From DASPXY01 sp038227745 (GTDB lineage Bacteria; Planctomycetota; Planctomycetia; Gemmatales; Gemmataceae): 12,312 nt of DNA. Both the position numbers and the translations under genes were made by a program. This document shows positions 6,315 through 12,312 of the stretch, piece after piece (the stretch's first letter is position 1; the number at the start of each line of letters is the position of its first letter). The notes below the pieces were generated by a model. The model was not told the origin of the DNA. It saw only the letters and a list, made by a program, of their open reading frames with translations, and did no database searches. The stretch is from positions 1 through 12,312 of the forward strand of contig JBBRPS010000259.1 in the NCBI GenBank assembly GCA_038227745.1. Reading direction: 5' to 3'.

Positions 6315-6404
6315 TAGCGCGGTTCGTGGCCGACTCGCTCCGCGAGTCGGGGGCAGACGGCCAAACCGACTCGCGGAGCGAGTCGGCCACGAACCGCTAC
6401 GCTA
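6315..6404. repeat. 90-bp nested inverted repeat (cruciform) between sigma factor and kinase
   Basis: The left arm 6315-6350 is TAGCG followed by CGGTTCGTGGCC and an inner palindrome (CGACTCGC, TCC, GCGAGTCG). The right arm 6366-6404 is its reverse complement except for a 3-nt insertion (TAC) near the outer end. Each arm contains its own perfect small hairpin, so the region can fold as one long stem or as a cruciform with side hairpins. It lies in the 257-nt gap between the sigma and kinase genes, where it could attenuate or terminate transcription. Its ends (TAG-GCGGTT and AACCGCT-CTA) resemble those of the element at 52-233. Confidence 0.85.
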
Positions 6405-6447
6405 GACCGCAACTTGCTCTATTCGCTCTCGCCCTGGCTGCCGCGGG

Positions 6448-7014
6448 TCAATCCATCAGCCCCGCCAGTTCCCGGCGTAAACGGTCCACGATGCGCACCT
6501 TCGCGGTGTAGACCGCCCCCTCCGTCACGCCGAATTCCTTCGCCACGTCGGCCGCGGGCCGGCCGTCCACGACGTACGCCCAGAAAGCCCGCCACGTCCG
6601 CGGCTGGAAGTCGGCCTGCAATAGCTGCAGAGCGCGGTTGACCAGGTACTGACGGTACTCGGCCTCTTCGAGGAACGCAACAGGGTCGCTGCCCGGAAGT
6701 TCGTCCACCGGCACCGCGCCGTCCCCGAGCGGGCGGCGTGCCGCGGCCTTGCGGCGGTTCAAGAGGTGCGTGCGGAGCAGCGTGAACAGCCAGGCGCGGA
6801 AGCTCTTCTGCGGGTCGTACTGGAACTCGGGGAGGCGCTTCATCAGGGTGAGCAAGACGTCCTGAATCAGGTCCGCCGCGTCGTTGACCTGAAATCCGGC
6901 GCGCTTGGCCCACTCGTAGAGGAGGGGACTGTAGAGGTGAACGAAGCGTGCCCACGCCTCCTGGTCGGCGACCGAGCGCAAACGTTCCAGCAGGCTGACG
7001 GGCGTCGTGTGCAT
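6448..7014 (-). CDS. ECF-subfamily RNA polymerase sigma factor
   Basis: The 188-residue protein has the two-domain layout of extracytoplasmic-function sigma factors. Region 2 covers about residues 20-90: LIQDVLLTLMKRLPEF and FRAWLFTLLRTHLLNRRK match region 2.2-2.4, which contacts core enzyme and the -10 element. An acidic linker (about 95-125) leads to region 4 (about 130-185), with the helix-turn-helix VAKEFGVTEGAVYTAKVRI that reads the -35 element. The N-terminus (SLLERLRSVADQEAWARFVHLY) is the form seen in planctomycete sigma factors linked to Ser/Thr kinases. ATG 7014 is the natural start, though no strong ribosome-binding site precedes it. No dedicated anti-sigma gene is adjacent; the downstream kinase with its zinc-binding N-terminus is the likely partner. 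Confidence 0.92.
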   Translation of the reverse strand: MHTTPVSLLERLRSVADQEAWARFVHLYSPLLYEWAKRAGFQVNDAADLIQDVLLTLMKRLPEFQYDPQKSFRAWLFTLLRTHLLNRRKAAARRPLGDGAVPVDELPGSDPVAFLEEAEYRQYLVNRALQLLQADFQPRTWRAFWAYVVDGRPAADVAKEFGVTEGAVYTAKVRIVDRLRRELAGLMD

Positions 7015-7122
7015 GAGAAGGCGGGCGCAAGGGCGGCGTTGCCAGGGACCATACCGACTCCATGCTACCTGGGGCGTGCGGCTCTGGCAATGGACCAGGT
7101 GGGTGCGCGGAGGTAGTTTCGT

Positions 7123-7163
7123 AGGTCAGGCTGGAAAGCCTGACCTCCGTCGATCGACGGAGG
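7123..7163. repeat. Two adjacent hairpins in the 303-nt gap upstream of the sigma gene
   Basis: AGGTCAGGCT (7123-7132), loop GGAA, AGCCTGACCT (7137-7146) is a perfect 10-bp stem. It overlaps a perfect 20-bp palindrome, CCTCCGTCGATCGACGGAGG (7144-7163). Only one of the two can form fully at a time, because they share CCT at 7144-7146. The gap 7015-7317 lies between the end of the permease gene and the start of the sigma gene, both on the - strand, so the structure could end the ABC transcript. It also looks like an interspersed planctomycete repeat. I see no gene or clear promoter in the rest of the gap. Confidence 0.75.
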
Positions 7164-7317
7164 GTGGGGCAGCCCGGGGTGCGGGTCAGGCCTGGCCAGA
7201 ACCTGGAGCAAGTGCTCGGCGATCTCCCCGAGTCGATGGGCGGACGTCTCCGTCTGGTCGCGAACCCCCGGCGAGCCAGGGGCTGGACACAACCCCTAAA
7301 GAAGATGCCGAAAGACG

Positions 7318-10140
7318 CTATCGTTTCGCCCAGCGCGGGACGAGGAAGATCAGGTCGAGTTGGTTGCGGGACCATTCGGCCGCGTCGGACATGCTAAACC
7401 CCAGGCCCTGCTTCGTGCCGCCGTTGTCCGTACCGTCGGGTCCGGTGCTCCAGAGGACGCCCTGGCCCCTGGCGACACGCGGGAACACCGACTCGGGCTG
7501 CTCTCGCTCGACTTGATTCCTGGCGGCGACGTTCTCGATCCGATTCCTGGCGGCGACGTTCTCGATCCGCTCCCCGGTCGAGACGCGGTAGCTGAACGTC
7601 CGACCGCTGAACGGATCGAGCGGCAGGCGTGGCAGGTAGCGCGGCACGAGGTCGTCCAGCCGCGCCGCCGGTTTGCCCTGCTCGACCTCGTACCGCGCCA
7701 GCGCCACGCGCAGGACGGCGGCGCGGGCCTGGCAACGCATCTTTGCCTCCCTCGCGACGATGCGATCCGTGGCGGGGATGAGATACTCCCAGATGGCCCG
7801 GGCGGCGCCTCGGTCCCTCGCCCGGCCCTTCACCTCCTCCAGCTTCCAGGTAGGCAATTCGGCCACGCGCAGCTCGGCGGCGACGTAACCGTTGAGCAAC
7901 CGCCGCTCGCGCTCCTTCTCCCACGGCACCTGGCGGGCGAAGGCGAACAGTTGGCCCCGCAGGCCGGCACGCGGGCTGAACGTCTCGTCCAGGAGGTTGC
8001 GGAACTGGTAGTATTCCGCCTTGATGTTGTCCGAAACGGGCGGCGTCTGTTCCTCGTGGCGGCGCAGGACGTCCAGGGCGCGGCGCAGCAATTCTTTCCG
8101 CGGGCCGAGCTTCTCCAGCCACCTGTTGAAGACCTCCAGTGCCGTGTCCTCAATGTCGAGGGAATAGAGCAAGTGTTGGAGAGGCGTCTTGTGGCGGAGC
8201 TGCCGCGCCAGACCCAGCGCGACCGCGACCTGGTCCAGGCCCCCCGTGTCGTCGCCCCGCGCCTGCAGTTGCAAGGCCCGGGCGCTGAACAGGAGGGCCG
8301 CCTCCTGCACGCTGTGCGGGTCTTGGACCAGGCCGAGCGGCAGGGCGGCCGCCTTGCGGAAGTCGGCTGCCCACGTCCGCGCGAACAGCGCGTCCAGCCA
8401 GTGGCCCAGCTCCACGGCGTCCTTCGGCCAGCCCTTGTGCAGCACCTCGTCGAGTTGCTCGCCGTAGGAGAACACCTCGGGCGGCGTCTGGGGCATCTGA
8501 TGCGCGCCCTCCTCGGCCCCGGCCGGCGCGCTCGCCTTCGTTCGTTCGTCTGGGAACAGGGGCTTCTTCGGCGGCCCGAGCTTCGCCGTCACCTCCTCAC
8601 GCTGCTTCGCCAGTTCGCGGGACGCCTCGCGGATCAGGCGGCCGGCGTCGGTCCGGTCCAGCTCGGACAGGCTCGCCGCGAACGCCTTGACATCGAACGG
8701 CTCGCCCACGTCGGGGACGCCGGCGACCCGGTACCACAGGCAGCCCGCCATCCACAGGGCCGCCAGCGCCACGCACCCGAGCAGGGCCGCCACTGGCCGC
8801 AGTGCGACCAGTCGGCCGCCGATCCACGCCCACACCACCAGCCGCGTCGCCGCCAGCAGCAACAGCGGCGGCCCCAGGACCTGCCAGGCGGGCAGGCCGC
8901 CGAGCAGCAGCGACGGCAGCCACAGCGTGAGCAGCGCCGCCGTCGTCATGCCCCCGACCACCACCGCGATCGCCTGCCGGCGCAGCACCAGGGCCGCGAA
9001 CTGCCCGGCGGCGAAGCCGTACCCGAGCAGCAGGATCACGGTCAGTGCCCACCGCGGGCCTGCCACCCACTGGTTCGCCAGGAACCGATCGACGAAATCC
9101 CAGGATCTCATGTCCCCGCTGCGCTGACCGCTGCGAAGTGTATGGAAGAGGGCGATGCCCAGCAGCACGGCGGCCGCCGTCGCCACCGCCCAGGCGAACC
9201 AGCAGACTTCCTTCACTGCCCACACCAGGCCGGCCGGGAAGCGCTGGTCGCCGAGGAAGCGGTACGACCCCGCCTCCTGCTCCGGCGCGAAGACCGCCGC
9301 CCCGCATACGACGCCGACCGCCAGGATGCCCGCGCCCCACAGGAGCGGCTCGCCGAGCGGCAGCAGCAGCCCGAGCACGAACGCCACCCCGAGCACGATG
9401 CCCGCCTCCAGCCGCCCCTGCCGCACGGTCAGCCAGAGCAGCACGCGCCAGCCGGGCGCCCACCCCGTCCCGGCCGCGGCCAAGGTGGAGGTGGCGTCCG
9501 CGCGGCGCCGGTCCGGTTCGCAGAACACATGGCGCGAGAGAAGGACGCCCGCGACGGCGAGGGCTGCCCGCGAGGCGAGGACGCCGCCGCCGTCGAAGGC
9601 CCAGGCCACCACGCCGCTCACCAGCCACGTGGCCCCCAAGAAGACGCTGGCGAGGACCGCCGCGGCGAAGACGTTGCGGCAGAACGCCGACCCGGCCAGC
9701 CCCCAGGCGTAACCGTCCAGCGCCAGCACCGGCAGCAGGAGGAACAGCACCCCTGGCGTCGGTCGTTCCCTCAGCCCGGCCGCGGTTGCCACCCCCGCCA
9801 GCAGCAGCGCCTGCGCCAGCGTGAAACCCGCACCGAGCAGCGCCTTGGTCGTCCATACCGAGGCGCGCCGGCCCGCGAGCGTGTCGAGGAAGACGAGCGT
9901 CCCGGCTTCGCGCTCGCCGGCCAGCATCATCGAGCCGCACACCAGGCCGTACGCGACCGCCATTACCAGGACCAGGCCCTCCAGCGCGCCGCGGAGCTGC
10001 GGATCGTGCGCGACCGTGCCCAGCCCGCCCGGCGCCAGGGCCGCGCCCAGGCCGAGGACCAGGACGACGGTGGTGACGGCGATCACCAGCCAGACGGGGC
10101 GGTGTTCGCGGTACTCCTTCCAGCAAAGTTCGCCGGTCAC
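7318..10140 (-). CDS. ABC-2-type transporter permease with large soluble C-terminal domain
   Basis: A 940-residue protein. The GTG at 10140 is chosen because it overlaps the ATPase stop as GTGA, which couples the two genes. Residues about 15-475 contain roughly ten to twelve hydrophobic segments (for example VWLVIAVTTVVLVLGLGAAL at the start and AALLGCVALAALWMAGCLWY at the end), as in a doubled ABC-2 permease. The remaining ~460 residues are soluble and helical, then end in a domain with AAVLRVALARYEVEQGKPA, DDLVPRYLPRLPLDPFSGR and LWSTGPDGTDNGG. That domain resembles the globular part of pseudopilin-like and other planctomycete proteins. A 27-bp tandem duplication near residue 858-876 lies inside it. 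Together with the ATPase it should form a membrane exporter or an envelope-stress complex; the substrate is unknown. The function of the tail is not known; it may face the periplasm. Confidence 0.85.
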   Translation of the reverse strand: MTGELCWKEYREHRPVWLVIAVTTVVLVLGLGAALAPGGLGTVAHDPQLRGALEGLVLVMAVAYGLVCGSMMLAGEREAGTLVFLDTLAGRRASVWTTKALLGAGFTLAQALLLAGVATAAGLRERPTPGVLFLLLPVLALDGYAWGLAGSAFCRNVFAAAVLASVFLGATWLVSGVVAWAFDGGGVLASRAALAVAGVLLSRHVFCEPDRRRADATSTLAAAGTGWAPGWRVLLWLTVRQGRLEAGIVLGVAFVLGLLLPLGEPLLWGAGILAVGVVCGAAVFAPEQEAGSYRFLGDQRFPAGLVWAVKEVCWFAWAVATAAAVLLGIALFHTLRSGQRSGDMRSWDFVDRFLANQWVAGPRWALTVILLLGYGFAAGQFAALVLRRQAIAVVVGGMTTAALLTLWLPSLLLGGLPAWQVLGPPLLLLAATRLVVWAWIGGRLVALRPVAALLGCVALAALWMAGCLWYRVAGVPDVGEPFDVKAFAASLSELDRTDAGRLIREASRELAKQREEVTAKLGPPKKPLFPDERTKASAPAGAEEGAHQMPQTPPEVFSYGEQLDEVLHKGWPKDAVELGHWLDALFARTWAADFRKAAALPLGLVQDPHSVQEAALLFSARALQLQARGDDTGGLDQVAVALGLARQLRHKTPLQHLLYSLDIEDTALEVFNRWLEKLGPRKELLRRALDVLRRHEEQTPPVSDNIKAEYYQFRNLLDETFSPRAGLRGQLFAFARQVPWEKERERRLLNGYVAAELRVAELPTWKLEEVKGRARDRGAARAIWEYLIPATDRIVAREAKMRCQARAAVLRVALARYEVEQGKPAARLDDLVPRYLPRLPLDPFSGRTFSYRVSTGERIENVAARNRIENVAARNQVEREQPESVFPRVARGQGVLWSTGPDGTDNGGTKQGLGFSMSDAAEWSRNQLDLIFLVPRWAKR
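7515..7568. repeat. Perfect 27-bp tandem duplication inside the permease gene
   Basis: Units 7515-7541 and 7542-7568 are identical, each starting GATTCCTGG and ending TCTCGATCC. On the - strand they encode the nine-residue repeat RIENVAARN twice, keeping the frame. The exact identity points to a recent slippage or duplication event in an otherwise conserved C-terminal domain. Confidence 0.95.
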
Positions 10141-11030
10141 GACTTCACCCCCTTCCCGGCCATCAGGGCGCAGTAGACCTCTTCCAGGGCCAGCGGCGAC
10201 TCCTCGAAGTCGTAGACCTCCGCGGCGCCGCGCAGGGCGTCCACGGCGGCGCCGTTGGGATCCTGGATGATCGCCTGCCACTGCTTGCCGCTGCCGTTGC
10301 GCTCCAGCACCGTGCCCAGGGCGGCGGCGTCGGGCGGCTGCCCCTCGTAGTGCAGCCGGTAGCGCACCACCCGCTGCCGCAGCTCGTCCATCGTCGCCGC
10401 CAGCAGCAATTTGCCGTGGGCCAGGAACGCGACGTGACTGGCGACGCGCTCGACCTCGGCGATCTGATGGCTGGAGATGAGGATGGTGCGCCCCTCGGCG
10501 GCGAGGCCCGCCATGCTCGCCAGGAACTCGCGGCGCACCAGCAGGTCGAGGCCCGACGTCGGCTCGTCGAGGATCAGCACCTCCGGGTCGGCCGCCAGCG
10601 CCAGCGCCAGGCCGACCTTGGCGTACTGCCCCTTGGACAGCTTGCCGAGGCACGCCGCGAGGTCGAGCTGGAACTTCGCCACGCGCTCCCGGTAGCGGGC
10701 CAGGTACTCCCTGTCGTGGAAGCCGGCGCTGAACCAGCCGATCTCGCCGACCGTCATCCAGTCATAAAACCTGGGCCGTTCGGGGACGTAGCCGACGCGG
10801 CGGCGCAGGGCGGCGGCGTCGCGCCAGCAGTCCTTGCCGAGGATGGTGGCCGAGCCGGCGTCGGGCTGCAGCAGGCCGGTGAGCATGCGCAGCGTGGTGG
10901 TCTTGCCGGCGCCGTTCTCGCCGAGCAGGGCGAAGATGGCGCCGCGCGGGACGGTGAGGCTGAGGCGGTTGACGACGGCCCGTCCGCCGAAGAGTTTGGT
11001 CAGCTCGCGGATCTCGATGGCGACTTCCAT
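10137..11030 (-). CDS. ABC transporter ATP-binding protein (YtrB/CcmA-like)
   Basis: A 297-residue ATPase, the motor of the transporter whose permease follows. Walker A is GENGAGKT (37-44), the signature LSKGQ (131-135), Walker B with catalytic Glu VLILDE (151-156), D-loop SGLD (159-162), and the switch His in ISSH. The usual Q-loop Gln is replaced in YVPE (81-84), as in several exporters of the CcmA/YtrB type. All residues needed for ATP hydrolysis are present. Residues after about 215 form a C-terminal regulatory extension. The ATG at 11030 shares one base with the stop of the regulator gene (TGATG), and its own stop overlaps the permease start (GTGA). Regulator, ATPase and permease are thus one coupled operon. 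The substrate cannot be read from the sequence. Confidence 0.93.
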   Translation of the reverse strand: MEVAIEIRELTKLFGGRAVVNRLSLTVPRGAIFALLGENGAGKTTTLRMLTGLLQPDAGSATILGKDCWRDAAALRRRVGYVPERPRFYDWMTVGEIGWFSAGFHDREYLARYRERVAKFQLDLAACLGKLSKGQYAKVGLALALAADPEVLILDEPTSGLDLLVRREFLASMAGLAAEGRTILISSHQIAEVERVASHVAFLAHGKLLLAATMDELRQRVVRYRLHYEGQPPDAAALGTVLERNGSGKQWQAIIQDPNGAAVDALRGAAEVYDFEESPLALEEVYCALMAGKGVKS

Positions 11031-11434
11031 CAGCTTTTCTCCCGGGAGCGCTTGTGCCCGTTGGCGCGGGCCAGCTCCTCATCGACGATTTTGCGGATCT
11101 GTTCGGGGGTGAGGGCGCTGGAGGCGGCCTCGCGGAGGGCCTGGCGGATGCGGTCGCGGACCATGTCTTGCCGCTGGGCGCGGCAGAGGGCGGGCGCCTC
11201 GGCGGTGACCTCCATGCCGCGACCGCGGCGGGCGGTGACGACGCCGCGGCGTTCGAGTTCCTCGAAGGCCCGGGCGACGGTGTTGGGGTTGACGACGAGG
11301 CGCTCGGCGACCTTGCGGACACTGTCGAGGAGCGTGCCGGGCTCGACGGCGCCGGAGGCGATGCCGTAGATGACCTGGGCGACGATCTGCTCGTAGATCG
11401 GCACGGGGCCGTCGGGGTGGACGTCGAGGAGCAT
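11030..11434 (-). CDS. GntR-family transcriptional regulator, YtrA subfamily
   Basis: The 134-residue protein has a winged helix-turn-helix over residues ~8-75: PIYEQIVAQVIYGIASGAVEPG, SVRKVAERLVVNPNTVARAFEELERRGVV and RGRGMEV. A short helical tail, typical of the YtrA subfamily, follows in place of a ligand-binding domain. Such regulators usually repress their own ABC transporter operon, and exactly that gene order follows here. ATG 11434 (MLLDVHPDG) is preferred over an upstream GTG at 11482, because the extra 16 residues are low in family similarity and would overlap the putative operator. One odd detail is LLDSVRKVAERL, where most relatives read LPS.R.LA; the leucine-proline pair before the helix is missing, without obvious damage to the fold. 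Confidence 0.92.
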   Translation of the reverse strand: MLLDVHPDGPVPIYEQIVAQVIYGIASGAVEPGTLLDSVRKVAERLVVNPNTVARAFEELERRGVVTARRGRGMEVTAEAPALCRAQRQDMVRDRIRQALREAASSALTPEQIRKIVDEELARANGHKRSREKS

Positions 11435-11460
11435 GGCCGGCCTCGCGGGTGCGGGCGGAT

Positions 11461-11482
11461 GTGTACTACATTGATAGTACAC
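11461..11482. promoter_or_regulatory. Perfect 22-bp inverted repeat, putative operator of the GntR/YtrA-type regulator
   Basis: GTGTACTA (11461-11468), spacer CATTGA, TAGTACAC (11475-11482) is an exact inverted repeat 26 nt upstream of the regulator ATG. It is AT-rich in a GC-rich region. On the - strand, TTGCGT followed 17 nt later by TAGTGT (overlapping the repeat) gives a possible promoter, so binding would block transcription. Autorepression is inferred from position and from the habits of the YtrA subfamily. Confidence 0.75.
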
Positions 11483-11542
11483 TAGCGATGTGGTGCGGGA
11501 AACGCAAGGGGGATTCTTCCGTTTTTTCCGGCGGCCTGCGGC

Positions 11543-11548
11543 TATGAT
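11543..11548 (+). promoter_or_regulatory. Possible -10 element (TATGAT) for the Rpn-like gene
   Basis: TATGAT lies 58 nt before the ATG at 11607 in the divergent gap 11483-11606. No good -35 hexamer is present at the expected distance; a T-run (11522-11527) is the nearest AT-rich feature. AGGAGGG (11594-11600) is a strong ribosome-binding site for the start at 11607. Confidence 0.25.
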
Positions 11549-11606
11549 CGGGCGGGGAGCTCAACCGGCATGACCGCGGCGCCGGAGGCTATCAGGAGGG
11601 TCGTCG

Positions 11607-12312
11607 ATGTCCAAGCGATTTGACGCCACGCTCAAGGGGCTGGTGGAGTGCGGTCCGGCCGACTGGCCGGCGCTGGCCGGGTACCCCGGCCACCCCGTCG
11701 CCGTGATCGACGCGGATATTTCCACGTTCACCGGCGCCTCGGACAAGGTGCTGCGGGTCGAGGATCCCCTCGGCGATTGGTTGCTGGACCTCAACTTCCA
11801 GCGCGGACCCGACGCCACCCTGCCGCGGCGGATGCACGTGTATAATGTGTTGCTGGATTACCGCCACGACTTGCCGGTTCGCAGCGTGGCCGTCCTGCTG
11901 GCGCCGAAGGCGCACCTGACCGCGATCAACGGCCACTATGCGCGCCAGTTCCTCGGCGAACCGCCCCACGTGGAGTTCCGCTACCGGGTGATTCGCGTGT
12001 GGGAGTTGCCGGTGGCGGCCCTGCTGAGCGGGGGTTGGGGGACGCTACCGCTGGCCCCGATCAGCGCCGTGACCGAGCAAGAGTTGCCCGGGATCGTCGC
12101 GGAGATGAAAGCTCGAGTGACTGGCCCGGGCGCCCCGGCGGCGGCGAAGGACCGGTGGGCGGCGACTTACGTCCTGATGGGCCTGCGGTACGAGCCGGCC
12201 CTCATTAACCACCTTTTGCGGGGAGTGATTGCGATGGAAGAATCGACGACTTACCAGGTGATCGTTCAAGAGGGCATCCAGCAGGGCATCCAGCAGGGCA
12301 TCCAGCAGGGCA
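11607..12312 (+). CDS. Rpn/PD-(D/E)XK nuclease-like (transposase-like) protein, 3' end outside window
   Basis: The open frame starts at ATG 11607 behind AGGAGGG and runs 235 codons to the window edge without a stop. It follows the Rpn (recombination-promoting nuclease, YhgA-like) pattern common in Planctomycetes: MSKRFDATLKGLVE at the start, VAVIDADISTFTGASDKVLR, then WLLDLNFQRGPDATLPRRM and YNVLLDYRHDLPVRSVAVLL, FRYRVIRVWELP, and LMGLRYEPALINHLLRGV. The C-terminus becomes the Gln/Gly-rich repeat EGIQQGIQQG that often precedes a charged coiled tail. Related proteins carry Glu in the strand motif (VELQ or LEFQ); here it is Asn (LNFQ). Loss of that acidic residue could abolish cleavage. E. coli Rpn proteins are DNA endonucleases linked to recombination; this protein's activity is uncertain. 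It is divergent from the ABC operon. Confidence 0.8.
   Translation, partial: MSKRFDATLKGLVECGPADWPALAGYPGHPVAVIDADISTFTGASDKVLRVEDPLGDWLLDLNFQRGPDATLPRRMHVYNVLLDYRHDLPVRSVAVLLAPKAHLTAINGHYARQFLGEPPHVEFRYRVIRVWELPVAALLSGGWGTLPLAPISAVTEQELPGIVAEMKARVTGPGAPAAAKDRWAATYVLMGLRYEPALINHLLRGVIAMEESTTYQVIVQEGIQQGIQQGIQQG
12273..12312 (+). repeat. 12-bp tandem repeat at the end of the Rpn-like frame
   Basis: GGCATCCAGCAG occurs three times without change (12273-12284, 12285-12296, 12297-12308) and a fourth copy begins at 12309 and is cut by the window edge. It encodes GIQQ repeats in frame, so copy-number change would lengthen or shorten the protein without a frameshift. Confidence 0.95.

Noticed and set aside
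4700..6511. A + strand open frame of about 600 codons opposite the kinase gene
   Set aside because: The - strand carries all kinase motifs in order. The + peptide is Arg/Gly-rich and without family features.
7360..10176. A + strand open frame of over 900 codons opposite the permease and ATPase end
   Set aside because: It is the mirror of a long GC-rich coding region; its peptide is Arg/Gln/His/Pro-rich with no domain, while the - strand shows clear membrane and operon features.
10350..11369. A + strand open frame opposite the ABC ATPase and regulator
   Set aside because: Antisense shadow: no motifs, and the opposing genes are complete and coupled.
12273..12312. CRISPR-like array from regular repeats at the right edge
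   Set aside because: The repeats are 12 bp with no spacers and keep a coding frame (GIQQ).

Overview
The window looks like chromosomal DNA of a high-GC planctomycete, most likely from the Gemmata group. This rests on an ECF sigma factor gene paired with a transmembrane Ser/Thr kinase that carries an N-terminal zinc-binding motif, a YtrA-type ABC operon whose permease carries a long soluble tail, an Rpn-type PD-(D/E)XK protein, and several palindromic interspersed repeats. The taxonomic call is inference from gene content and base composition.

Layout. Positions 1-2000 are a mosaic of damaged accessory genes: a PIN-like C-terminal segment running out of a 182-bp palindromic element (+), a 5'-truncated CHAT protease (-), and a broken remnant resembling the C-terminus of a TetR-type regulator (+). 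Positions 2054-4505 hold a compact + strand cassette: a small helical protein of unknown function, a HEXXH metallopeptidase-like protein whose frame is broken twice by apparent single-base losses, and a dCTP deaminase/dUTPase-family protein joined to it by an ATGA overlap. This cassette is the best candidate for an undescribed system. It is followed by a possible ThiF-like scrap that overlaps the end of the kinase gene.

Positions 4472-7014 carry the kinase and its ECF sigma factor on the - strand, separated by a cruciform repeat. Positions 7318-11434 are a - strand operon in the order GntR/YtrA regulator, ABC ATPase, ABC permease with a fused soluble C-terminal domain. The genes overlap by 1 and 4 nt, and a perfect 22-bp inverted repeat lies just upstream of the regulator. 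Divergent from it, from 11607 to the right edge, is an Rpn-like gene that runs out of the window in a 12-bp tandem repeat.

Working together. The ABC operon is probably autorepressed through the palindrome and moves an unknown substrate or responds to envelope stress. The sigma/kinase pair is a typical planctomycete signalling unit. The 2124-4505 cassette combines a likely nucleotide-modifying enzyme with a metallopeptidase and sits among PIN, CHAT and Rpn relatives. That would suit a nucleotide-pool or stress/defence role, but this is inference only.
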